In this document: positions 1 through 7,013 of the stretch, piece after piece
Position numbering within the stretch: position 1 is the stretch's first letter
How the letters are laid out: every line of letters begins with the position of its first letter
Origin: Saprospiraceae bacterium
Lineage (GTDB): Bacteria > Bacteroidota > Bacteroidia > Chitinophagales > Saprospiraceae
Direction: 5' to 3'
DNA length: 64,000 nt
Assembly (NCBI GenBank): GCA_016715465.1
Contig: JADKAA010000029.1
Location: forward strand, 434,001-498,000
Translations under genes and position numbers: made by a program
Notes under the pieces: model-generated
Databases searched by the model: none
Seen by the model: the letters and a program-made list of their open reading frames with translations, nothing else
Told to the model about the DNA's origin: nothing

Positions 1-515
1 TCTCCCAGGCTGTCAAAAAACGAACCTGAACCGTATCTTACATCAAAATCTGTTCTGTCAATTTTAATGTTTGCCGTCGCCTTTCCACCAGCTACCATGG
101 CATCAAATTTGATTTCTTTGGTAGTATTTTTGATTGTCAGGTTAGCTACAATTTTATATTCTCCTGCTTTTCCTCTTGATATTACCCTTTTAATGTCCAA
201 TTTTGCTTCAGGAAATTTGGCAACACCAAAAAAGTCTTCTGACTTAAGGTGACCTTCTAATTTGGTCTTTCCACTTCCTGACAGATCAGTACAACTAATG
301 CTATTCATGTCCATCACAATACTGCCACCGGTCAAAATTTCACCATTGAAATCAAGGGATCCATTTTTTACGGACACATATCCTTCATGGCTACCCGTTA
401 CTTTAAACGCCTTCCAGTTTACTTTGGAAGCGGAAACTTTAACGGGATTATTACCTGCAAAACTAGAGGTTGCGGCCAAAACCATAACCATCACTGATAA
501 GAAAATTTGTTTCAT
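1..515 (-). CDS. YceI-like domain secreted protein (partial)
   Basis: The C-terminus is cut by the left edge; about 171 residues are visible. The protein starts MKQIFLSVMVMVLAATSSFA, a clear signal peptide, so it is exported to the periplasm. The mature part has the YceI pattern: an alternating beta-strand lipocalin-like fold with a GGSIVMDMNSI strand, then HLKSEDFFGVAKFPEAK, then VANLTIKNTTKEIKFD and IDRTDFDVRYGS. YceI-like proteins bind isoprenoid or amphiphilic lipids; the ligand here cannot be read from sequence. It lies 88 bases downstream of the response regulator on the same strand, with a perfect palindrome in the gap that may control it. Family assignment is firm, function is inferred. 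Confidence 0.85.
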   Translation of the reverse strand, partial: MKQIFLSVMVMVLAATSSFAGNNPVKVSASKVNWKAFKVTGSHEGYVSVKNGSLDFNGEILTGGSIVMDMNSISCTDLSGSGKTKLEGHLKSEDFFGVAKFPEAKLDIKRVISRGKAGEYKIVANLTIKNTTKEIKFDAMVAGGKATANIKIDRTDFDVRYGSGSFFDSLG

Positions 516-563
516 TTTAATGATTTACTTTGTTAATAATGCAGATATAAACCCCATCCGGCC

Positions 564-583
564 ATATTTGTTGTAACAAATAT
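564..583. promoter_or_regulatory. Perfect 9-bp palindrome upstream of the yceI-like gene
   Basis: ATATTTGTT-GT-AACAAATAT is a perfect inverted repeat with a 2-base spacer, 49 bases upstream of the YceI start and 21 bases after the response-regulator stop. It has no GC-rich stem and no T-run, so it is a poor terminator. The size and symmetry suit an operator for a dimeric regulator (MarR/TetR or FNR-like spacing), but the binding protein is unknown. Confidence 0.45.
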
Positions 584-603
584 CTTAAATATTTATTAAA
601 ATA

Positions 604-1296
604 TTAGAAGGCAGGCGTAAACTTATATCCAACCCCTCTGATGGTGTGAAAATAAACTGGATCCCGGGGATTTGGTTCAAAATACTTTCTGAAAGCAAGA
701 ACAAAATTATCGATGGTCCGGGTAGAAGGATATACATCGTAGCCCCAGACCTTTTGCAGGATTTGTTTTCGTGTGATTACCTGGCCGCTGTTTTCAGCAA
801 ACATTCGCAGCAACAGCATTTCCTTAGGGGTCAGGTGAATAATGCCATTGGCAGTTGACGCTGAATAATCTGAAAACAGTATATGATTTTGTCCAAAATT
901 ATAGGCGTCCATCAAAGGTTCCTCCTGGGACAATTGTCTTCTGGTAAGGTTGTTAACCCTTAGCAGGAACTCCTCAAGATCAAAAGGTTTAGACAAATAA
1001 TCGTCCGCGCCCAGTTTTAAGCCCAACACCCGGTCCTGCACACTATCACGAGCAGATACAATGATAATTCTGGTTTGTGAATCTGTACTTCTGATTTGTT
1101 TACAAATTTCAAGACCATCGATATACGGCAACATTAAGTCAAGTACGATAAGCTCATAACCACCCTCACCAATCATTTCCATGGCCTGCTTGCCGTCTAT
1201 GGCTTCATCCACCTGATAGCCTTCAAGTTCAAGGTTAAATTTCATGAGCTTTCTGATCTGCTCCTCATCTTCAACTACCAGAATGCGCATTTTCAT
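604..1296 (-). CDS. OmpR/PhoB-family response regulator
   Basis: 230 residues. The N-terminal receiver domain has the acidic pocket in LVVEDEE (residues 7-12), the phosphoacceptor Asp53 in VLDLMLP, and the conserved Lys in LSKPF. The C-terminal winged-helix DNA-binding domain includes LTPKEMLLLRMFAENSGQVI and ends TIRGVGYKF, typical of OmpR-type regulators. The start ATG overlaps the stop of the histidine kinase (TAATG), so the two are translationally coupled and this is its cognate partner. Target genes are unknown; the YceI gene just downstream and hemL upstream are the obvious first candidates. Confidence 0.93.
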   Translation of the reverse strand: MKMRILVVEDEEQIRKLMKFNLELEGYQVDEAIDGKQAMEMIGEGGYELIVLDLMLPYIDGLEICKQIRSTDSQTRIIIVSARDSVQDRVLGLKLGADDYLSKPFDLEEFLLRVNNLTRRQLSQEEPLMDAYNFGQNHILFSDYSASTANGIIHLTPKEMLLLRMFAENSGQVITRKQILQKVWGYDVYPSTRTIDNFVLAFRKYFEPNPRDPVYFHTIRGVGYKFTPAF

Positions 1297-2222
1297 TAAA
1301 TTTTTGGAAGCTGTACGGTAAATATAGTGCCTGTGGGTGAGTTTTGGGTAACACTTATGTTACCTCTGTGTGTTTCCACCAACCTTTTGACGATAAATAA
1401 GCCCAGACCGGTCCCTTTGGAGCTTCTAACTTCTTCACGACCAACCCGATAAAATTTTTCGAAAATCCTTTTCCTTTCGTCAGGAGCAATTCCTATACCT
1501 TCATCGGCAACCTGAATCTGCATGCCAGATGAAATGGAAGACAGAGAAACCACCACACGCTTACCCTGGCCATATTTAATGGCATTTTCCATCAAATTGA
1601 TGACGATGGATTGAATGGCCTGTTTTTCAGCATGAATTATCAATTCCAGAGCAGGATGTCTGTATTCCAGATCCAGTTCAGGAAATGTTGAGGTATAATT
1701 ACGCACAATTTGACCTATGGTATCGACGAGGTCAATATTGGCCAGAGAAGGATGGTAGTGCTGGTCTATTTTTGCTGCGAGCAGTATGGAAGAAATCAGG
1801 TTTTCAAGCCTTCTGCTTTCCTTGAGGGCCATCTGGCTTACTTCAATAATTTTTTCATGGGGTAATACTCTTTTTTTAAGGGTTTCCAGACTAAGAATTA
1901 TGGATGTCAAAGGTGATTTCAGTTCGTGGGAAACCGATAGCAAAAAATTATTCTGTCGACGGGAGACGGCCAACTCTTTTCGGTAGGATCTGTAGATAAA
2001 ATAAATTCCCATGATCATAGATATTCCAAAAACCAAACCTTCACCCATGATCATGGCTTCCTGTTTACGGTGGATTTCGTCCAGTCTTTCCATCATCTCC
2101 ACACCAATGATGTGTTCTTTTTTCAATTGATACAATTGATTGTTTTGGTTTAAAAGCAATATTGACCACCACGAAAGGGCAGCCACCATATATACCATAA
2201 CCAGAACAGGTAACCACTTCAT
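1296..2222 (-). CDS. Sensor histidine kinase
   Basis: 308 residues, inner membrane. Two predicted membrane segments (about 4-24 and 61-78) flank a very short extracytoplasmic loop of about 35 residues, too small for a classic sensor domain. The HisKA box SVSHELKSPLTS carries phosphoacceptor His99. The ATPase domain shows the N-box (NLMENAIKYG, 209-218), G1 (DEGIGI, 240-245), the F-box region (FEKFYRV) and G2 (GTGLGLF, 270-276). It overlaps hemL by one base on one side and the response regulator by one base on the other. The stimulus cannot be deduced; the tiny loop suggests sensing within the membrane or cytoplasm. Confidence 0.93.
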   Translation of the reverse strand: MKWLPVLVMVYMVAALSWWSILLLNQNNQLYQLKKEHIIGVEMMERLDEIHRKQEAMIMGEGLVFGISMIMGIYFIYRSYRKELAVSRRQNNFLLSVSHELKSPLTSIILSLETLKKRVLPHEKIIEVSQMALKESRRLENLISSILLAAKIDQHYHPSLANIDLVDTIGQIVRNYTSTFPELDLEYRHPALELIIHAEKQAIQSIVINLMENAIKYGQGKRVVVSLSSISSGMQIQVADEGIGIAPDERKRIFEKFYRVGREEVRSSKGTGLGLFIVKRLVETHRGNISVTQNSPTGTIFTVQLPKI

Positions 2223-3538
2223 TACTGAAAGTGACTTTGAAAATCGTTTACTATTTCGTCAATGGCATGAATAAATACATCCAGATCTTGCCGGGTATGG
2301 CTGTTGCTTACAAATCCAACTTCATAAGAAGATGGGCCCAGATAGATACCCCGCTGGAGCAATTCATGGTGAATGATCTTAAATTTTTGGCTTGAAGTAC
2401 TGCTGATTTGATCTGCGGTGAATATTCTTCCTCTGCTAAACTTCAACCAAAAGATACTGCCAAGGTGGATAGCTTCCATATCCACATTTTTAGCTAAAAA
2501 TATACGATTGAGGGCGGACACCAGGTAAGCAGTTTTCTCATTCAATGATTCGTAAAAACCCGGTACAAGTAATTGTTTTAGTGCTGCTATTCCCGCAGCA
2601 AGTGTCACAGGATTACCGCTCAGCGTCCCCGCCTGATAGACTGGACCATCTGGCGCTACCATCGACATAATGTCTGCCCTGCCCCCATATGCACCAACAG
2701 GCATTCCACCGCCAATGATTTTGCCAAAAGTAATCAGATCCGGTGCAACGCTATAATATCCGGCTGCGCCTTCAAATCCAACCCTGAATCCAGAAATAAC
2801 CTCATCAAAAATTAACAATACCCCATATTGGTCGCATAATTTACGCAACCAGGCCAGAAAGTTCTGGTCTTGCCAAAGCAGTCCGTTATTTGCAGGCACC
2901 GGCTCGATGATGAGGCAGGCAATTTCCTGATGATGGGACTCCAAAAGGGTGGTAAGCCCATGGAGGTCATTAAGAGAAACGACAATGGTATCCCCTGCCA
3001 CTGACCGGGTGACACCTGCAGAACTGCTGGTACCAAAAGTGACAAGGCCGCTGCCGGCCTTTACCATAAGCGAATCAACATGACCGTGGTAACAGCCCTC
3101 AAACTTGATGATTTTATCTTTACCGGTGAAGCCCCTTGCCAACCTTATGGCCGACATGACCGCTTCTGTTCCTGAGCTGACAAACCTCATTTTTTCAATA
3201 TACCGATGATTCGACGCAATCAATTCGCCAATCTCAACCCCATATTTGGTAGGTGTTCCAAAACTGGTGCCGTTCCTGACTGCTTTGATAACAGCCTTTT
3301 GAATTTCCTCGTTGTTATGTCCTAAAATGAGGGGCCCCCATGAGCCGCAAAAATCAATAAACACATTGCCATCTTCATCCCAAATCCGGCTTCCATTACC
3401 CTTTTTTATAAATAATGGAGCTCCGGAAACAGATTTAAATGCCCTGACAGGTGAATTTACCCCTCCCGGAAACAGTTTTTTAGCCCTTTTAAAGAGTTTT
3501 TCAGATTTTGTCCTGGGTATATGATTTATAAATTCCAT
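2222..3538 (-). CDS. hemL: Glutamate-1-semialdehyde 2,1-aminomutase
   Basis: 438 residues, a normal length for HemL. This PLP enzyme converts glutamate-1-semialdehyde to 5-aminolevulinate in the C5 pathway of tetrapyrrole synthesis. Visible hallmarks are FPGGVNSPVRAFKSV near the N-terminus, the PLP-binding lysine in ITFGKIIGGGMPVGAYGG (Lys273 in this numbering), FDEVISGFRVG and the GTLSGNPVTLAAG loop. I chose ATG 3538 (MEFINHIPRTKSEKLF) because the longer frame adds 28 unconserved residues. The stop codon overlaps the histidine-kinase start (TAATG). A TATTTTTG box at 3555-3562 sits 16 bases upstream of this start and supports the choice. Confidence 0.95.
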   Translation of the reverse strand: MEFINHIPRTKSEKLFKRAKKLFPGGVNSPVRAFKSVSGAPLFIKKGNGSRIWDEDGNVFIDFCGSWGPLILGHNNEEIQKAVIKAVRNGTSFGTPTKYGVEIGELIASNHRYIEKMRFVSSGTEAVMSAIRLARGFTGKDKIIKFEGCYHGHVDSLMVKAGSGLVTFGTSSSAGVTRSVAGDTIVVSLNDLHGLTTLLESHHQEIACLIIEPVPANNGLLWQDQNFLAWLRKLCDQYGVLLIFDEVISGFRVGFEGAAGYYSVAPDLITFGKIIGGGMPVGAYGGRADIMSMVAPDGPVYQAGTLSGNPVTLAAGIAALKQLLVPGFYESLNEKTAYLVSALNRIFLAKNVDMEAIHLGSIFWLKFSRGRIFTADQISSTSSQKFKIIHHELLQRGIYLGPSSYEVGFVSNSHTRQDLDVFIHAIDEIVNDFQSHFQ

Positions 3539-3554
3539 TCTTATCAATTTAAAG

Positions 3555-3562
3555 CAAAAATA
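3555..3562 (-). promoter_or_regulatory. Bacteroidota -7 box for hemL operon
   Basis: Read on the minus strand the bases are TATTTTTG, matching TAnnTTTG, ending 16 bases before the hemL ATG. I see no good -33 TTTG at 19-23 bases, so the promoter call rests on the -7 match and position only. Confidence 0.35.
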
Positions 3563-3670
3563 GGCAATTACCTGATTGCAGGGTGTAAAGGGCGAAAACC
3601 AAACAATTTTTGGTCGATGCAAGACCTCATGGGATTGCAGTATTTCTGAAAGTCAAACATTTATCACAAA

Positions 3671-3705
3671 TTGGCACAATTATTTCTTTACAAAGCATAA
3701 ATTTG
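3671..3705 (+). promoter_or_regulatory. Putative sigma-A promoter for the HU/SPOR gene
   Basis: TTG at 3671-3673, a 24-base spacer and TAAATTTG at 3698-3705 resemble the Bacteroidota -33/-7 pair. It lies 56 bases before the ATG at 3762, within the divergent gap between hemL and this gene. Confidence 0.4.
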
Positions 3706-3761
3706 GGTCTATTACCATATTCATTGAGAAAAAACACTAAAATACTGACAATTAAATACTT

Positions 3762-4640
3762 ATGGAGATAACTATTCAGCAGTACCTCCAATATAAACTT
3801 CACAAAGACCGAATTGTTGCCCTCCCAGAACTTGGCAGCCTGAGGCTTGTGCGATTTCCGTCAACCTTTTCCAGTGACAGAACTACCCTTTTCCCGCCTT
3901 ATTACAAATTGGAATTTGACGGATCAGGCACTATTTCTGCTGAAAGCCACGACAGTAATATGTTGCTTAAACTCACTGAACTCTCGAAAGTAATCCTGAA
4001 TTCCATCTTATCATCAGGCAAAGCCACACTAGGACAAATCGGCTATTTTGAACAGCAAGCGGGCACGGTATTTTTCCATGCCAACCCAGAATTTGAATCT
4101 TCTTTTACAGCCGGACTTGAACCTATCCATGAAATAAGTGAAATTAGCCGTGTTTTTTTCAAGCCGGATGAATCTCCATCCGACATCCTGGAAGTCAAAA
4201 AAAAGGCATCCTGGCTATACCGGTGGCTTCCATTAATGGTTGTCATCGTATTGGGGTTTTTACTTTTACTTTGGCCAGCAGCCCAAAAACCGCAGACTTC
4301 AAAAGTACTCCAGCCACCTAAAAAAGATGAAGTCATCGTTGACTCTGTTGAACCCATTGAAACTGCCGTTTCCGATACGGCAGTGACCATTGCAGAGGAG
4401 ATTCCAGTGGGACCAAACGTAACTATGCCATGTGTCATTATAACCGGCTCTTTTAAGAAAGCGAAATACGTTCTTTTGATGACAGAAAGGTTGCAGAAAC
4501 TTGGCTACGATGTGTACACTGAAGAAACAGACTCAACCACGCGCGTAGGTCTTAAATATGATTGTGGCAGCATGGATCCCGATTCTCTCCTTTCCCTTAT
4601 CAGGACAAAAGTCGAGAAAAAATCATGGATACTTAAATGA
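3762..4640 (+). CDS. HU/CCDC81-like domain, membrane-anchored SPOR protein
   Basis: 292 residues. The N-terminal about 120 residues (ITIQQYLQYKLHKDRIVALPELGSL and a following duplicated strand pattern with GKATLGQIGYF) resemble the prokaryotic CCDC81-type HU-like domain found in Bacteroidota. A single membrane segment follows (about 154-173, WLPLMVVIVLGFLLLLWP). A Pro/Val/Glu linker leads to a C-terminal SPOR-like domain (about 222-292, VIITGSFKKAKYVLLMTERLQKLGY), a fold that binds denuded peptidoglycan glycan strands at division sites. The topology implies a cytoplasmic HU-like head and a periplasmic SPOR tail. The role is inferred: an envelope or division protein, perhaps linking nucleoid or cytoplasmic partners to the septum. 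Confidence 0.75.
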   Translation: MEITIQQYLQYKLHKDRIVALPELGSLRLVRFPSTFSSDRTTLFPPYYKLEFDGSGTISAESHDSNMLLKLTELSKVILNSILSSGKATLGQIGYFEQQAGTVFFHANPEFESSFTAGLEPIHEISEISRVFFKPDESPSDILEVKKKASWLYRWLPLMVVIVLGFLLLLWPAAQKPQTSKVLQPPKKDEVIVDSVEPIETAVSDTAVTIAEEIPVGPNVTMPCVIITGSFKKAKYVLLMTERLQKLGYDVYTEETDSTTRVGLKYDCGSMDPDSLLSLIRTKVEKKSWILK

Positions 4641-4671
4641 CGTTTAGATTAAAGTAATTTTTATTACCTGC

Positions 4672-5682
4672 CTATTTCTTCTTTCCCAATACTTTCTGAA
4701 TTTCAAGTATTAGCCCTTTACCTTCCGCACTAAATTTCTTGTAGTCATTGTTTTTATTTGCCAGGACCGCCAGCATAAAGTTGTCCGCAATGATCTCATC
4801 CGGATGGATGATATACTGAGTATTGTCTTTTATGGCATTGAAAAATTCCTGATGATTTTCGGATGAGAGTACTGAATTTCCGCCTTTGTCTGCCTCTACA
4901 ACTCCGGTAGATGTTAATCCATAAAGATCAAATTTCAAATAATTGAAAAAATCATTGTTCCCAGTTTCGTAATGATTTTTGCCAGAAAGGATGATGGGCA
5001 GTACCCACTTCCCGTCGGGAAGCAACAAGGCATAATCCAGCTTTGCACCATCGGGATTTGTTAATAGCCGATCTTTCATAAAGGAAGGAAATGAAATCTC
5101 AAGGCCATGTTTACGAAAGCCGATGAGTTCATATAACTGTTCGCGAAGACCAGGATTTTGTTCTGAAATTACATGCCAAAGTTCATGGATCATGATGGGA
5201 AGTTGTACCTCCCTGGAAGGGTTAATAAAGATGTTTTCGGGAATAAAAATGGTATTTCCCCTGGTGTAATAGACATTCTGACCATAATGCCCGGTTTTAA
5301 TTTTTACAAGCTGACACTTCACCGGAATTAAATCCGGGTTGAGTTTTCCAATGCTCATGGTGGCTTCATCGAAAACAGACCTCAAAAATGCTTTGTCATT
5401 GTCAGAGAATGAAAGTACTTGTGTTTTCAAAAAGTCCTTATAACTTTCCAAATAAGCGGGGCTAACCAGTAAAGTGTTATCCTTCATTTGAATCGCAGCA
5501 TCGATGGGCGTTAGTTTTTGGAAAAAATTATCTCCGTCGTCTGAGGTAATTTCAATGGTCGCCTTCGTGCTGTCTAAAAATTCAACAGGTCTGGAAGCTG
5601 CCGTATAATTTACAGAAGTCGGACGACATGTCCACAAAACAATAATGGCTGACGCTAATATGAAGAAAGCTTTGTCATTCAT
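4672..5682 (-). CDS. Unknown exported protein with HELWH zinc-protease motif
   Basis: 336 residues. The N-terminus (KAFFILASAIIVLWTC) looks like a signal peptide ending at Cys19, so a lipoprotein is possible although the lipobox is atypical. HELWH at 166-170 fits the HExxH zinc motif, and HPDEIIADNF near 293-302 offers a Glu as third ligand, giving a gluzincin-like layout. I do not recognise a named family. It overlaps the end of the upstream NamZ-type muramidase by 8 bases and is certainly cotranslated with it, which suggests a job in the periplasm or on cell-wall peptides. Catalytic activity is inferred from the motif only. Confidence 0.7.
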   Translation of the reverse strand: MNDKAFFILASAIIVLWTCRPTSVNYTAASRPVEFLDSTKATIEITSDDGDNFFQKLTPIDAAIQMKDNTLLVSPAYLESYKDFLKTQVLSFSDNDKAFLRSVFDEATMSIGKLNPDLIPVKCQLVKIKTGHYGQNVYYTRGNTIFIPENIFINPSREVQLPIMIHELWHVISEQNPGLREQLYELIGFRKHGLEISFPSFMKDRLLTNPDGAKLDYALLLPDGKWVLPIILSGKNHYETGNNDFFNYLKFDLYGLTSTGVVEADKGGNSVLSSENHQEFFNAIKDNTQYIIHPDEIIADNFMLAVLANKNNDYKKFSAEGKGLILEIQKVLGKKK

Positions 5683-6883
5683 AAATGAGGTATTTAATAC
5701 GGATACGATTGAAGGATTCTATGCCGGGGATCCAGCTTTCTCTGATTTCATTTTCAGACTTTTGTTCGATTATTTGTTTGCGCAATGTACTGTTCCCTGC
5801 CAGCTTATCAAAAAACAAATTATCGAGGAAAAATTTTTCACCTGCAGCGATAGTGCTCCTATATTCCTTTAAAATAATGCCCAGGTCAATTTTTGAAGCC
5901 TGATGAAGTTCTGCAGGCGAACGCAAAGAAAAATCATAACCATGACAAGTGACGCCATTGAGAAAAGGGTCTTTTGCCCCTACATTTGGTGCCGGCGTAA
6001 AAACATAATCTGCTTCTATGGCAGGATGACCAATTACCTGGAATTGTTTATCTGTACCCCTTCCAACGCTCCAGGTAGAACCTTCAAAGAAACAAAGACT
6101 GGGATACAATAATACAGCTACTTTATTTGGCAGGTTAGGCGATGGAGGCAAAGGTAAATCATACCTCATATTGCGGCTAAATTTTTCGCAGGGAACTACG
6201 ACCAGTTCACAATTTGGTGCCCTATTTATCCAGCTTTCTCCTTTGATCATTTTGGCATACTCACCAATGGTCATTCCATAAACTACAGGAACTTTATGTA
6301 TGCCAATAAAGGATTCAAATCCATGCTCCAATATGGGGCCGTCCACATAGTGCGCATGAGGGTTTGGGCGGTCGAGGACGATTACAGGCACAGAAGATTC
6401 AGCACAGGCTTCCATAACCAGGTGAAGGGTAGATATATATGTGAAAAAGCGAACCCCCACATCCTGTAAATCAAAAAGAACCACATCAACCCCTTTCAGT
6501 TCTTCCGGTGCAGGTTTTTTATGTTTTCCATATAAGGATATAATGGGGATGCCCGTTGCTTTGTCTGTCTCGTTGCCAATTTTTTCACCGGCATCTGCTG
6601 TTCCTCTGAAGCCGTGTTCAGGAGCCATAATAGACACGATATTTACCTTTAATCTCAATAAAGTGTCGACCAGATGACTTGAGCCTACCCTACTGGCGTG
6701 ATTGACCACGCAGGCCACTTTTTTACCTGCCAGCAACGGCAAAAACTTCTTCAGGCGACTGGCACCTACCACAATTTCTGATTGGTCTGAAGCGACCTGT
6801 GGAGGATGCGCGACAGGCAGGGCTTTACATGTCGGTAAAGATATTATCCAAAATATAAAAGTAAGTTTATGTAAGTTATACAT
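5675..6883 (-). CDS. DUF1343 / NamZ-type exo-beta-N-acetylmuramidase
   Basis: 402 residues from the ATG at 6883 (MYNLHKLTFIFWIISLPTC); a signal peptide, possibly lipoprotein. I preferred this start because the in-frame ATG 42 bases upstream puts polar residues before the hydrophobic core. Family blocks are VACVVNHASRVG, MAPEHGFRG, LFDLQDVGVRFFTYIST, VIVLDRPNPHAHYVDGP, VVYGMTIGEYAKM and GRGTDKQFQ. Members such as NamZ release terminal MurNAc from peptidoglycan fragments, so this probably acts in wall turnover or recycling. It overlaps the following HELWH protein by 8 bases. A GH20 hexosaminidase elsewhere in the window could act on the same glycans. Confidence 0.9.
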   Translation of the reverse strand: MYNLHKLTFIFWIISLPTCKALPVAHPPQVASDQSEIVVGASRLKKFLPLLAGKKVACVVNHASRVGSSHLVDTLLRLKVNIVSIMAPEHGFRGTADAGEKIGNETDKATGIPIISLYGKHKKPAPEELKGVDVVLFDLQDVGVRFFTYISTLHLVMEACAESSVPVIVLDRPNPHAHYVDGPILEHGFESFIGIHKVPVVYGMTIGEYAKMIKGESWINRAPNCELVVVPCEKFSRNMRYDLPLPPSPNLPNKVAVLLYPSLCFFEGSTWSVGRGTDKQFQVIGHPAIEADYVFTPAPNVGAKDPFLNGVTCHGYDFSLRSPAELHQASKIDLGIILKEYRSTIAAGEKFFLDNLFFDKLAGNSTLRKQIIEQKSENEIRESWIPGIESFNRIRIKYLIYE

Positions 6884-7013
6884 ATGATTATTTTTACAAA
6901 TATGGTAAAAGATCCTGGTCTTCAATAATATTAGGTGTAAAAATGACGCAGGTGTTCATTGAGAAAAAAAATGAGGTTAAACAATGGAGCCGCCTATTGA
7001 CATTGAAACATGT

